Shown here: piece after piece, positions 33,431 to 42,966 of the stretch
How the letters are laid out: each line of letters starts with the position of its first letter
Position numbering within the stretch: the first letter of the stretch is position 1
Assembly: GCA_022561215.1 (NCBI GenBank)
Contig: JADFRQ010000012.1
Span: 1-64,000 of the forward strand
Direction of reading: 5' to 3'
DNA from: Chloroflexota bacterium
GTDB lineage: Bacteria; Chloroflexota; Anaerolineae; Anaerolineales; E44-bin32
Length of the DNA stretch: 64,000 bases
Position numbers and translations under genes: made by a program
The notes under the pieces: model-generated
The model's database searches: none
The model's input: the letters and a program-made list of their open reading frames with translations, nothing else
What the model was told of the DNA's origin: nothing

Positions 33431-34672
33431 CTAAAAGAGCTCCACCACTACGTCGGATCCCGCGGGAAGGCCCGTAACCTGGGGCGGGATCCGAATTAAT
33501 CCCCCGGCACGAACAAGCGTAAAGATTAAATTCGATCGACCAAATACCGGCTCAGCGATCCAATGATCATCTTCTCGAACGAGGTTGACAGGAATATAAT
33601 CTTCCCGCCCGGCTTGTGAGTTGAGATTAATGCTTAGTTTGGCGATCAATTGTGCTTCCGGAGCAGCCCCCTCAATTCCAAGCAGATGTTGAATTAACGG
33701 ACTTACGAAGATTTTCGCGATCAGCAGCGCGCTGACTGGATTTCCTGGCAATCCAATGATCGGAATTCCATCGGCAACGGCCAGGATTGTGGGCCTGCCC
33801 GGCTTAATCGCCACGCCGTGAACCAGGACCCCGGGTTCCCCCAGTTTCTCGATGACATTCGATGTGAGATCATGTACACTCACTGATGATCCCGCAGTAA
33901 TGATAACCACCTCATCTTCCAGGTGGGCTTTTTTTGCAACTCCGAGCAGTGCCTCGAAATTATCGGGCACAATTCCCCAGCGATGAGGCTCTCCTCCGGC
34001 TTTTTCAATCAAGGAGGAAAGTGTATAGGAATTTACATCGCGAACCTGGCCCAATTGCGGATCTACTTCAGGATGTACAACTTCGTTTCCTGTGGAAAGG
34101 ATGCCTATGCGGGGTTTTTTAACGACCTCTACATCGACAAATCCAAGCGCCATTAACCCTCCAATTTCTTGCGCGCGAAGAATAGACCCAGAATGTATCA
34201 CCACATCCCCCTGGTTTACATCCTCTCCCTTCAGCAGGACGTTCTCGCCCGGAGCAACGGCCTTTAACACTTCAACCTCGTTTTCGCTTATTCTTTGCGT
34301 ATCCTCAATCATCACGACTGCATCGGCCTCATTGGGGAGCATTCCACCGGTATGAATGACGATTGATTTTGTTGGCATAAGGCTTGGCGGAGGTTTGCGG
34401 CTTCCCATCTCGATCTCGCCGATGAGATTTAGATAGACAGGAAGTGTAGATGATGCGCCAAAGGTGTCTTTCGCCAATACCGCAAACCCGTCTACCGTCG
34501 ATCTCTTAAAGGGTGGCAATGGGATAGGAGCTTTAATTGCCTTTGCTAATACTCTTCCCAGCGCCGAAGCAGTCGCGATCATTTCTGCATCGCGCGTTTT
34601 TCTTTTTGGAAGGGCATCGAACAATATAGATTTTGCTCGATGCGGAGGGATGAGTTTTAGAAATTCAGGCAA
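33431..34672 (-). CDS. moeA: molybdopterin molybdenumtransferase MoeA
   Basis: A 413-residue MoeA that inserts molybdate into adenylylated molybdopterin in the cytoplasm. Domain order is normal, with the N-terminal PPFKRSTVDGFAVLA, the HTGGMLPNEADAVVMIEDT region, the MoCF-binding domain with GILSTGNEVVHPE and ITAGSSVSVHDLTSNVIEKL, and PIIGLPGNPVSALLI. The C-terminal domain ends about residue 413. It lies between ubiA-like (2 bp upstream) and the MoeA-PBP fusion gene (4 bp downstream). In tandem pairs, one copy may handle tungsten, but this is not shown here. Confidence 0.93.
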   Translation of the reverse strand: MPEFLKLIPPHRAKSILFDALPKRKTRDAEMIATASALGRVLAKAIKAPIPLPPFKRSTVDGFAVLAKDTFGASSTLPVYLNLIGEIEMGSRKPPPSLMPTKSIVIHTGGMLPNEADAVVMIEDTQRISENEVEVLKAVAPGENVLLKGEDVNQGDVVIHSGSILRAQEIGGLMALGFVDVEVVKKPRIGILSTGNEVVHPEVDPQLGQVRDVNSYTLSSLIEKAGGEPHRWGIVPDNFEALLGVAKKAHLEDEVVIITAGSSVSVHDLTSNVIEKLGEPGVLVHGVAIKPGRPTILAVADGIPIIGLPGNPVSALLIAKIFVSPLIQHLLGIEGAAPEAQLIAKLSINLNSQAGREDYIPVNLVREDDHWIAEPVFGRSNLIFTLVRAGGLIRIPPQVTGLPAGSDVVVELF

Positions 34673-34674
34673 GG

Positions 34675-35595
34675 TTATTGCACCACAAACCCAATGATTT
34701 GCAAATATGTTGTCAGACCAAATAATGCCAATCCACTAAACGTAATTGTACGCCAGCGTGGTTTGTAGCCCTTTCGGATGCGGGATATTTGCCATACTTG
34801 GGCAACTGCCAACGGCAATGTTATGGTCATCCCGATCACCACGCGCTGCGGTAAGCCAAACAGGAATGCGGCAAGCACACTGCCAGCGGCAAAGAGGATC
34901 GCAAAATCATGCAATCGCATTGCCGTAGACCATCCAATGCGCACGAGAAGTGTTTGTTTGTCGAATTTCAGATCGTTGGAGTAGTCGGGGAGTTCGAAAA
35001 CAATCATCATCGCAAAATGAAGCGCGATGAGCGGTGTACTCGACATGATCAAGAGGCGGTGGAACTCCCCCGTCTGCAGAACGAAGGCAAAAATTGGAAG
35101 CAGGCCGGCAACCAGAACCGAAGTGGAAACTTCCCCGTAGCCTGACGTAATCAACTTTATGGGCGGAATGTTGTAAAGAAATGCTCCTAAGAATATGAGC
35201 ATAAGAATCATCCACGCTAAGACGGGAACCGATCCATTTATCAACATAAGGATTGCAATCGTGGCAGCGATTGCCAGCGAAAATGCGGCAGCGTAGAGAG
35301 CAATTCTATAGGGTAGTCCGCCGGGGCCAAGCACGCCACTGCCTCCTGTAATTGGCGTGCGGCTATCATTCGCACGATCGGCATCCGCGTCGAAGTATTC
35401 ATTGAGGTAATGGGTCATTAGTTGAATGAAGGTGACCGCAAGTTGACCGAGCAGATACAATTCTGGGTCAATGGGAATATCGAGAAAGATCAGGATCGCC
35501 GCGCCCAGGCCGTACAGAAGAAAACCCCCGAGCAAAAAGAATGGTCTACTCAGCCGAAGGAAAAGGCCCACATTGTGCATCGAGAGATTATTCAT
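34675..35595 (-). CDS. UbiA-family prenyltransferase
   Basis: A 306-residue polytopic membrane enzyme that joins a polyprenyl chain to an aromatic ring or other acceptor. The first Asp-rich motif is NEYFDADADRAND near residue 70 (NDxxDxxxD type). The second is DYSNDLKFDKQTL near residue 190. About eight or nine hydrophobic helices are visible. ATG 35595 is chosen because it overlaps the previous stop by 8 nt. The longer form has a hydrophilic extension inside the upstream gene. It could serve menaquinone synthesis (MenA-like), but the acceptor is not determined. Confidence 0.88.
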   Translation of the reverse strand: MNNLSMHNVGLFLRLSRPFFLLGGFLLYGLGAAILIFLDIPIDPELYLLGQLAVTFIQLMTHYLNEYFDADADRANDSRTPITGGSGVLGPGGLPYRIALYAAAFSLAIAATIAILMLINGSVPVLAWMILMLIFLGAFLYNIPPIKLITSGYGEVSTSVLVAGLLPIFAFVLQTGEFHRLLIMSSTPLIALHFAMMIVFELPDYSNDLKFDKQTLLVRIGWSTAMRLHDFAILFAAGSVLAAFLFGLPQRVVIGMTITLPLAVAQVWQISRIRKGYKPRWRTITFSGLALFGLTTYLQIIGFVVQ

Positions 35596-36004
35596 TCTTT
35601 TCCCATCGATAACTTTGGTCATCGTTGTCGATATGAGTTGCCAGACGCACGAGTGTAACTTCTTGACTTATGGCACGATAACCAAAGGCGACCCCAAATG
35701 GTACCAGCATCATAAGTGGCGAGGAAGTCAAATACTCGAATTTATCTTGATAGGTTGGGGAATTGGCGCGTTTATCCTGCCAATGGAATGATGCTTCCCC
35801 TTGTATCATTGTCCACACTTCATCGGCGATATCGCGCACGCGCATAATAAATTCCGATCGTGGAGAAATTGTTAAGTACTCGACGGCTTTAAGATCGCGA
35901 AGAAGATGATCTTCGTACTGATAAACCGTCAGGCGGAAGGTAGCGTCGTGATCAACGGCACGGATTTTACGCAAGTACAGATCATGGATCGAAGTCTCTA
36001 TCAT
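35588..36004 (-). CDS. RmlC-like cupin family protein
   Basis: A 138-residue protein that looks like a cupin of the RmlC/WxcM type (dTDP-sugar epimerase-like or unrelated small-molecule binding). It has FIMRVRDIADEVWTMIQGEA and FHWQDKRANSPTYQDK, with predicted all-beta content. The catalytic His/Tyr pair of RmlC is not obvious, so I do not assign epimerase activity. It starts directly after the DinB-type gene stop and overlaps the UbiA gene, so it is part of the same operon. Confidence 0.65.
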   Translation of the reverse strand: MIETSIHDLYLRKIRAVDHDATFRLTVYQYEDHLLRDLKAVEYLTISPRSEFIMRVRDIADEVWTMIQGEASFHWQDKRANSPTYQDKFEYLTSSPLMMLVPFGVAFGYRAISQEVTLVRLATHIDNDDQSYRWEKNE

Positions 36005-36496
36005 TTACTTGTGCAGCGCTTCCTGGATGTCCTGGGCATGTTCCAGTCTGTGGGAGGCAATACGCCGAAGAAAACCTTCGATTGTTAGAATATCGCCGCT
36101 GGAATGCCGACCGCTTGTATCCAGGGATGGATCCTCGAGACCATCTAAAAATTCGAGGATTTCCCTATGTGTTTTCAAAATCTGCTCACAAAAGCCGGCA
36201 ATTGTATTTCTCTCGCTCTTGCGTGCGACACTGCGGTTCCAACGTTCAAGATCAAAATCCTCGGGAACGGTCATTTTCCCTTGTGAGGCCCTGCGTGCTT
36301 GCCCTAACATTCCACTCTCGGCATCCGCAAGATGAGAGACTACATTCTGTACTGTCCAATGGTAGTCATCTGGCGCATAGACGATCTTTTCGCGATCCTC
36401 ATCCGTGAGGATTGCGAGAATAGGCCAGGACTGCGCATGTTGCGCGGCAATAAAGTCATACAAATCAGCTTTTCGATTGCCGGTGCCCTCTTTCAT
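36005..36496 (-). CDS. DinB/YfiT-type four-helix metal-binding protein
   Basis: A 163-residue DinB_2-like four-helix bundle, unrelated to DNA polymerase IV. Metal-ligand His positions are likely in NVVSHLADAE (helix 2) and in RRIASHRLEHAQDIQ at the C-terminus. Members include thiol-dependent transferases using bacillithiol or mycothiol, but most are uncharacterised. It is the first gene of a six-gene minus-strand run (DinB, cupin, UbiA, MoeA, MoeA-PBP, Bcp) with near-zero spacing. Confidence 0.82.
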   Translation of the reverse strand: MKEGTGNRKADLYDFIAAQHAQSWPILAILTDEDREKIVYAPDDYHWTVQNVVSHLADAESGMLGQARRASQGKMTVPEDFDLERWNRSVARKSERNTIAGFCEQILKTHREILEFLDGLEDPSLDTSGRHSSGDILTIEGFLRRIASHRLEHAQDIQEALHK

Positions 36497-36659
36497 CCCC
36501 CGTTCCTCCTCAATTTAATTGCGAATACGGAATGCTCTTGGCACCCGGTAGCAGGCTTTGATGATCTACTCAGAAGATATTGATGTTGCCTCTACCTGAC
36601 ATTACCCTTCAGGCGCTGCGCCAGCGTTGCCTATCGCTCGCCAGTAGACTCCAGCGATC

Positions 36660-37394
36660 TCATTCAACCAGCGACATTCCTCCATCGATTACAAGAATTT
36701 CACCCGTGATGTAGTCATTTTTTAGCAAAAATAGCAGCGCATCTGAAAGTTGATTTGCGCCATCGCGCATATTTAATAACGCTTTTTTGGAATAATTATC
36801 CCATCTCTCTATAGAAAGGCCCTCGGGTCGTAGGATGGGGCCAGGAGCGATGGCATTTACGCGGATTTCGGGCGCCAATGCTATTGCCGCAATTTTGGTT
36901 ATCATTTCCAATCCTGCTTTACTGACGCTATGGATGGGAAATCGCGCATGTGGTTTATGTCCGATAATGTCGGAGATGTTAATGATGACCCCGCCACTAG
37001 ATGATTTCATACGCACGGCCGCCTGCTGCAAACAGAAAAAGGCAGCCTTCATGTTCAGATTAATTGTACCGTCCCAATCGGATTCATTTACGTCAAGAAG
37101 GTCAATCGGTTGCAGGATTGCGGCGGAGTTGACCAGGATATCGATCGGGCCGAGAGCCTTATCGATCCGCTTGAATAGATCATCAATCTCTTTTAGATTG
37201 GTAAGATCGGCCTGCAATGCGATCGCCTCGACGTTCATATTGCGCAGGGATTGCAGGGTGGTGTGCGCCTTTTCTGCAGACCGGTTGTAGTGAATGACAA
37301 CACGACAGCCTTGCTCGGCGACTGCGTGAGCTAATTCCTTTCCCACACGATGTGCAGAACCAGTGACCAAGGCTACTTTATTCTCAAGCTCCAT
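36660..37394 (-). CDS. short-chain dehydrogenase/reductase, pteridine-reductase-like
   Basis: A 244-residue Rossmann-fold NAD(P)H oxidoreductase. The cofactor motif VTGSAHRVGKELA is typical of the FolM/PTR1 side of the family, with Arg/His after Gly suggesting NADPH. NSAAIL and INISDIIG are present. In the YxxxK catalytic motif the Tyr is replaced: the sequence reads HSVSK, His155 and Lys159. Activity may be changed. The C-terminus YITGEILVIDGGMSL is complete. It stands alone, 163 bp from the DinB-like gene and with an apparently empty 440-bp region upstream. Confidence 0.88.
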   Translation of the reverse strand: MELENKVALVTGSAHRVGKELAHAVAEQGCRVVIHYNRSAEKAHTTLQSLRNMNVEAIALQADLTNLKEIDDLFKRIDKALGPIDILVNSAAILQPIDLLDVNESDWDGTINLNMKAAFFCLQQAAVRMKSSSGGVIINISDIIGHKPHARFPIHSVSKAGLEMITKIAAIALAPEIRVNAIAPGPILRPEGLSIERWDNYSKKALLNMRDGANQLSDALLFLLKNDYITGEILVIDGGMSLVE

Positions 37395-37835
37395 AGTAAA
37401 TCCCTATAAGGCTGGCCCATCTTGCAACCGGACCGCGACTCAAGACGTGGCCTGCCGAAAACGCTCCATCTTATCGAAAACCAGACGCAAAAGCGAAGCG
37501 AGATGAAGCTTGCTGCCGGTTGCCCACAAGCATGATGACAATGCAAAGGCGAAACGAGTGGATGGTGGAATGAAGCGACATGTTCATTGGAGATTGGCTA
37601 GGCAACTGGGAGTTGCCCTGTTCCTCCCAAGCTACCAGGCGAATGCCTGATAGCCAAATGCATCGCCCGTACACGGATCGAGAATTTCGTTGATATGAAG
37701 GCGACGTGAGCTGAAGCTCGATACCAGTCGCCCCTGCACCAATGAGCAGAGCGCGGCAGTGTTGTAGATACCGAATTGCTACCATCAATAGGAGGGTGCT
37801 TGCCCTTTCGGGATTACCTCGCAAAACCAGATTCG
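37395..37835. other. gene-free stretch
   Basis: 441 bp between the SDR and proline dehydrogenase genes. It has frames of moderate length but none with protein-like composition or a ribosome-binding site. It contains short imperfect AAGCGAAGCGAG-type strings also seen near 30908, possibly debris of a dispersed repeat. Confidence 0.3.
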
Positions 37836-38789
37836 CTACCTGCGCACCAAATTGGATAGAAAAAACCAAAGATTGGCGGGTCTTTCAGCGAGTCTGCGGA
37901 CAAAGTAAGGGTACCACTGTGTTCCATAAGGAATATAAATGCGCACAGGGTAGCCCTCGTTTGCCATTTTGACCTGCAGGTTCGGCCGGATGCCATAGAG
38001 AAATTGAAATTCCAGCTGCGATTTAGTCAGCCCCAATTCCCGAGCGTGATCCCGGGCAATAATTATGCGCTTCTCATCATGTGTGGCGATCACCGTCGTG
38101 GGAGGAATTTTTCCATCACCAGGTGAGCTGCTATTCAAAGCCGCATAATCGATCATATGTCTTACAAGCAAATCGAAGTTTGCATCAACATCCCTTTTTC
38201 GTGAATAGGCAATGTTTGCAGGTTCTCGATAGGCGCCCTTAACCATTCGAATATTCGCGCCAATGTCGAGCAGATCAAGAACGTCCTGTTCGCTCCGTTT
38301 GAGATAAGATTGAATCACAACCCCAACATTCTGGTTGCCCATTGCGCGAACACGTTTGAAAATTCTAAGCGTATTTTCCAGCAGAGCAGATTCTTCCATA
38401 TCGATGCGCACAAAATTATTACACGCGGAAGCAACTTCGAGGATGTGGATTAGATTTTCCTGACAGAGATCGTAATCAAAGCCCAGACCCAATTGCGTTA
38501 ATTTTAGGGAGATTCCGGCCTTGATGTTTTCGTTTTCAAGGGCATGCAGTACGGCCGAATACGCTTCGGCGCTTGCGATCGCACCTTCGCGGTTGTCGAC
38601 ATTTTCTCCCAGCAGGTCCAGCGTTCCCCAGAAGCCTTTGGCATTCAGCTGCATGGTGGCGGAGAGCGCCTCCTTTAATGTATCTCCGGCGACAAAACGT
38701 GAAGCTGCCGCCCTAGTAAAACGCCACTGGGTAACCATCTTGCGCGCCCAGTTTGCTTGGGAGAGATAGATCAGTAATGTACGTAGCAT
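37836..38789 (-). CDS. putA-like: proline dehydrogenase
   Basis: A 317-residue monofunctional FAD-dependent proline dehydrogenase that oxidises proline to pyrroline-5-carboxylate, probably at the inner membrane surface. Family marks are KLTQLGLGFDYDLCQENL, FVRIDMEESA, GVVIQSYLKRSEQDVLDLL, IRMVKGAYREP and the C-terminal RIYIPYGTQWYPYFVRRLAE, which carries the Arg residues that bind the proline carboxylate. There is no aldehyde-dehydrogenase domain, so P5C dehydrogenase must be a separate gene outside this window. Confidence 0.92.
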   Translation of the reverse strand: MLRTLLIYLSQANWARKMVTQWRFTRAAASRFVAGDTLKEALSATMQLNAKGFWGTLDLLGENVDNREGAIASAEAYSAVLHALENENIKAGISLKLTQLGLGFDYDLCQENLIHILEVASACNNFVRIDMEESALLENTLRIFKRVRAMGNQNVGVVIQSYLKRSEQDVLDLLDIGANIRMVKGAYREPANIAYSRKRDVDANFDLLVRHMIDYAALNSSSPGDGKIPPTTVIATHDEKRIIIARDHARELGLTKSQLEFQFLYGIRPNLQVKMANEGYPVRIYIPYGTQWYPYFVRRLAERPANLWFFLSNLVRR

Positions 38790-39970
38790 GCGGGCCTACA
38801 CCTTAGAGGCTAGCTGCGGAGCGACGGTTGCGCCCAACGGTAACGCAGAACTCCGCAAGCCTGCTCCTTTTATGGGAAAGTGCCTGAATAATTCGTAACA
38901 CGCTCCGGGGTTGCTGACGAACCCGCAGTTTGCCGTGGCGAAAGATAACATGCCGGGGTTTTTAGGGAGGATGCCCCCGTGCTTGTTTTTCCGCAAATGC
39001 CAGCCATCCGCTGAAGATGCCCACTCGTTGTTATTCGGAATCTTCACTTCTGGAATAAGCTCGCCTGGGCGCGCATCGGAGTTGGTCGGCGGCGCGTTCA
39101 ATCTTTTGCAATCCATTGGCAATTAAGCTGCTCCGTTAGAAAAAGTCGACCCTCTGTGGAATGTGATCTTGAACGTGCTGCTATCTCGATCTATGGTTGT
39201 GCTCAGCGTTTGCTGAATCGGCGGGATGAGATCAAACGATCGCAGCGAAGACGCACTGAATCGAAACCACCATTTAAGAAAGTTGCACATGCGCGTGTTC
39301 GGTCGAGATTCATGCATCGAATTCTAGCAACAAACATCGAAAAATTCGAATAGGGTGCGGGCTGGAGAAAATATCGAATTCAGGTTCCAAAATGGGGATA
39401 CATTGTCCTTGAGCATTCGCATCTTTGCAGCCGACGGTATCGGCCGAAAAACATTGGGGAAATTCCGCAACAATTCAGCTAAACATAAACATTGCGCGCC
39501 ATTTCGATTTCTGCGCTTGTGCTCCGGAATGCGCGTTAATGTGTGCGCGTTCAAATGGCTCTTATCCGCGCACATGCCGTCCTATCGCCCGACCATGCGC
39601 TCGCACTTTCTTTAATCCCTCTGACACGATTCTACAGCGTTTGATATCCGTGTTGTCATGCGTAAGTAATTCACCTGTCAAATGGCCGCGACGACGAATA
39701 AAAGCCGTGGAGGAAAGCGAATAAATTTTGTAAGGTCTATGCAAGCCATCTGTAAGGCCGATGTCAGGGCAACCAACGCTAAGATGATTAGGCGAGCACG
39801 GGCAGTGTGTGGGACCTGCCCGATTTCGAATAGGTTTCGTGGTTGGTTTCTCGCGGTGCCCGAGGCCGGCACCGAGGAAATGCAAGCATATTTTGTTGGC
39901 CATCCGTGTAAGGAAGAAAAATCCGCTGCGCGATTCCATTCTTCCAATTCAAGCAAACCCGGAGATATTG
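38790..39970. other. long gene-poor region before the Tad-like genes
   Basis: About 1.18 kb without a gene I can support. Several overlapping frames of 60-125 codons exist on both strands but look random in composition. A hairpin GGTGCC/GGCACC at about 39856-39874 precedes GAGGAA and a possible 35-codon frame (39880-39987) that overlaps the TadG start. It is left uncalled. Promoter(s) for the Tad-like genes should be here. Confidence 0.35.
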
Positions 39971-41515
39971 ATGGACCTGTCTGGTAAGCAAGAGCAATCC
40001 AATTCCAATCTGAGAGAACGCGGGCAGATGATGGTGTTGTTGGCCGCGGGGATGATCGGCATTATCGGCTTCATTGGTCTGGCTGTCGACGCCGGTATTC
40101 TGTTTGCCCATGTTGGCCATCTGCGCCGGGGTGTTGACTCAGCGGCGTTATCCGCAGCCAACCAGATCCGAGAGGGCAATAGCACGAGCATGATTCAAAA
40201 CTCGGCGAAGGAATTAATTCTGCTGAATCTGCCCGGGACGGATTTAACCCTTGATGTAACGGTTGATACTTGCAGCACCGATCCATCAATTGAAGGCTGC
40301 TCATCTGGCCCACGGAAGCTCGCCAGAGTAGAAGCGAATCTAAATGTTACCCTCTCGTTTTTGCCAATCCTGGGGTTTGGCGAAATTCTTGTCACTGCCG
40401 AAGCAATTTCCGAAGCAGCTTCAGTCGACCTGATTTTGGTGCTGGATAACTCAACCTCCATGGCCTATGACACGGCGGGAATTGCCGGCCCTGGAATTAC
40501 AGATTCGGAACTGACAATCTGCAATGGCAATGCTGGCAATTCATCGACCGGTTGCCAGCCCTTTGAGGACATGCGCGCTGCAGCCAAGGGATTGGTCGAC
40601 AGTATGTATCTTTCCTATGATCGCGTAGCCCTGGTCAATTTCAGCCGTTTCGCCGGTCAGGTAAGCGGCACCATTGGCGCATCGGACGAAGCGCCCCTGC
40701 ATATCGCCGATCTCTCACTTACCTCGACGGAGGCCACCATCGATGCGGCACTCGACGCAATGCGCGTGTACCCCAATCTTGTTGCCAGCAGCATTTGCCC
40801 GGATTGGACACTACGCGCGGACGGCAACCCGGACGACCCACGCGCCTGTATGCGCACAAACATCGCTGCAGGTCTGGCAGTTGGTGGAAATGAACTGCAG
40901 ACAAATGGGCGGGAGGATTCAGTCTGGGTCGTGATTTTGCTCTCGGATGGGGTTTCCAATGCGGCATACCAAATTCCCTCCGACTTTTCTTCGCTAAGTG
41001 CCGATGCCGTCGACTGGTACTGTCCCACGGATTTCTGGCGTGCGGATACGACAGATAACCGTGTCGTTGATCTCTACGCGGGGCCATGGTGTGTTGATGG
41101 AAATCCTTATTCGGGGTACACACATCCTTCCCTGTCTGGCGATCCTGATCCCGAAGATCTCACACGCTTGTATGCCGATTGGGTCGGATGTTACCCATTG
41201 GGGATCAACAATGATTGTTCAACCGATGGACTTGGGGCAGTAATTTTTAGTATTGGACTCGGCAATGCTGTTACGAACAACCAGAACGGCGTCGAGTACC
41301 CGTGGTTTGGGGAGCAGGTTATGCGCTATATCGCGCGCGTTGGCTACGATGGTGACCCAGCCTCCGATTCCAGCAGTGATCCATGCTGGGATTTTGATGA
41401 TTCCAGCGGGAGAGGCCAGGATTGCGGCAATTATTATTATTCACCCGATGGAAGTGGTCTAACGACTATTTTCAACACCATTGGAGACAGAATCTATACC
41501 CGGCTCACACATTAG
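39971..41515 (+). CDS. TadG-like pilus-assembly protein with VWA domain
   Basis: A 514-residue protein with one N-terminal transmembrane helix after a short basic segment (RERGQMMVLLAAGMIGIIGF), then the Flp-pilus TadG_N pattern LAVDAGILFAHVGHLRRGVD followed by SAALSAA. A von Willebrand A domain starts near residue 155 with the metal site DLILVLDNSTSMAYD (DxSxS) and continues to VVILLSDGVSN. Many Cys and Asp occur in the exported part. ATG 39971 follows GGAG by six bases. It lies 30 bp before the TadE-like gene. Exact role (adhesion or pilus-associated) unknown. Confidence 0.88.
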   Translation: MDLSGKQEQSNSNLRERGQMMVLLAAGMIGIIGFIGLAVDAGILFAHVGHLRRGVDSAALSAANQIREGNSTSMIQNSAKELILLNLPGTDLTLDVTVDTCSTDPSIEGCSSGPRKLARVEANLNVTLSFLPILGFGEILVTAEAISEAASVDLILVLDNSTSMAYDTAGIAGPGITDSELTICNGNAGNSSTGCQPFEDMRAAAKGLVDSMYLSYDRVALVNFSRFAGQVSGTIGASDEAPLHIADLSLTSTEATIDAALDAMRVYPNLVASSICPDWTLRADGNPDDPRACMRTNIAAGLAVGGNELQTNGREDSVWVVILLSDGVSNAAYQIPSDFSSLSADAVDWYCPTDFWRADTTDNRVVDLYAGPWCVDGNPYSGYTHPSLSGDPDPEDLTRLYADWVGCYPLGINNDCSTDGLGAVIFSIGLGNAVTNNQNGVEYPWFGEQVMRYIARVGYDGDPASDSSSDPCWDFDDSSGRGQDCGNYYYSPDGSGLTTIFNTIGDRIYTRLTH

Positions 41516-41545
41516 GGGAGGCCGCGAAAGACGAAAGGAAATGGT

Positions 41546-42907
41546 ATGGCAATCATTAAGAAATTCGGCAAACTAATGAAAAAACGAGAGAATGGGCGGA
41601 CACTCGGGCAGGGAATGGTTGAATTTAGCATCATCCTGCCGATTGTGCTCACATCCTTCTTTACGATAATCGAGCTTGCGCGCCTTTACCATGCCTGGGT
41701 CGCCGTTGAAAACGGGGCACGATTTGGTGTGCGGTATGCCATAACAGGCGAGTTGGATACGACAAACTGCTCCGGAGGAACTTGTACGAATGAGGCCGAG
41801 GAAGACGCCGCACGCGTGGCCACAATTAAGGATGTAATTTGGGGAGGTTCGGAATCAATCCTGCGCAAAGACGAGGGGATTGGGATCAATTCGGACTCAG
41901 GCTTCTTCAATACCACAATTTGTGATCCGGATAATCTTGTGGGCCCTGCGTCGCAATATGATACCTATACTTGTACCAATGGCGAAGACGCCGGCGAACC
42001 CGGCGACCAGGTGGTCGTGATCGTGGAATACAACCATCCCATCATCGTGCCCATCATCAGCAATATTATTCCCCAAATCAGACTTACGGCCGAAAGACAA
42101 TCGATCGTGGAAACATTTCGCGTTGTGAAATCAGATTCGGCGCCAGGATATAGCCCGCCTCCTCCGCCTCCGGCGATGACGCCTCCGCCAACGAGCACAC
42201 CCGCGCCGACCGAATCCGCAGCCTACGATTACTGCGCGAATATCGTCTATGATGGCGATAATGAGTATGCGGATGTGATTTTCTGGGATCAATCCGAAAC
42301 CTACGATAAAATGTGGAAATTCGCTTTCCTGGTTTTCAACAATAACGAAATGTCCATGTATTTGACCGATTACTTCGTCGACTGGACTGGAGATGTAGAT
42401 CTGCTCTACATCAGGTATGGCTCAGATTGTCCTCCCAGTTGGTGCTCGTACAAGCTATCTGCTAAAAACATAGCGAACGGGCCGGTGTATTGCTGGACAT
42501 CGACCTCGAAAACCAGGCATTGCGGCTCCAACTCCAATGTCGAGTTCGTCTCCCGGCCTGGATGTCCTTCGGATTGTTATCCCACAGAAATTTACAACAT
42601 GTTCTGTGGAGACGGAGGGCCATGTACCTACAATGAACCATGGAGTTCAAATGCTAATCCTGTAATCACTGGCAGTAGCTACACTTTCGAGGCGCAAGCA
42701 ACCTGGACCTTTTATGCTAGCGATACTGGTGAAGCTGAAGATATTGAATGTGTAAAAACGTGGGACGTCAGCGGCAACGCCAAGGACCACTCTGGTGGGG
42801 GCAGCTCGAGCTGGCCAGATCCCACTCCAGCAGAATCAGGTGGGGGCGGTGGCGGCGGTGGCGGCGGTGGGAGCCCAACGCCTGATCCCAGCAGCCCGGA
42901 TGATTAA
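41546..42907 (+). CDS. TadE-like pseudopilin domain protein with Cys-rich and poly-Gly regions
   Basis: A 453-residue envelope protein. The N-terminus shows the TadE signature GQGMVEFSIILPIVLTSFFT with Glu in the E/x-F position and one helix. Residues about 65-200 form an exported domain with Cys pairs. A Pro/Ala/Thr linker (PPPPPAMTPPPTSTPAPTES) follows. The C-terminal part (about 230-420) is Trp- and Cys-rich, with many Asn/Gly, likely disulphide-bonded. The protein ends in an 11-Gly run and a SPTPDPSSP tail. Coupled to the TadG-like gene. No tad ATPase or prepilin peptidase is nearby. Confidence 0.85.
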   Translation: MAIIKKFGKLMKKRENGRTLGQGMVEFSIILPIVLTSFFTIIELARLYHAWVAVENGARFGVRYAITGELDTTNCSGGTCTNEAEEDAARVATIKDVIWGGSESILRKDEGIGINSDSGFFNTTICDPDNLVGPASQYDTYTCTNGEDAGEPGDQVVVIVEYNHPIIVPIISNIIPQIRLTAERQSIVETFRVVKSDSAPGYSPPPPPPAMTPPPTSTPAPTESAAYDYCANIVYDGDNEYADVIFWDQSETYDKMWKFAFLVFNNNEMSMYLTDYFVDWTGDVDLLYIRYGSDCPPSWCSYKLSAKNIANGPVYCWTSTSKTRHCGSNSNVEFVSRPGCPSDCYPTEIYNMFCGDGGPCTYNEPWSSNANPVITGSSYTFEAQATWTFYASDTGEAEDIECVKTWDVSGNAKDHSGGGSSSWPDPTPAESGGGGGGGGGGGSPTPDPSSPDD

Positions 42908-42934
42908 GCTTGGTTGAACACAATAACGTGCTAA

Positions 42935-42966
42935 CGGCCCCGCGAAAGTGGGGCCGGTCTTTTTAA
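42935..42966 (+). terminator. rho-independent terminator after Tad-like genes
   Basis: GGCCCCGC-GAAA-GTGGGGCC stem-loop with a GNRA tetraloop, then GGTCTTTTT. Confidence 0.85.

Noticed and set aside
37471-37869. 132-codon minus-strand frame between SDR and proline dehydrogenase
   Set aside because: Partly overlaps the proline dehydrogenase 3' end, has no ribosome-binding site, and its composition looks random.
38796-39122. 108-codon minus-strand frame after proline dehydrogenase
   Set aside because: Unstructured composition and no family resemblance. Treated as non-coding.
42838-42873. Gly-codon repeat as CRISPR or minisatellite locus
   Set aside because: It is a GGN-codon run encoding poly-Gly at the end of the TadE-like protein. 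No spacers are present.
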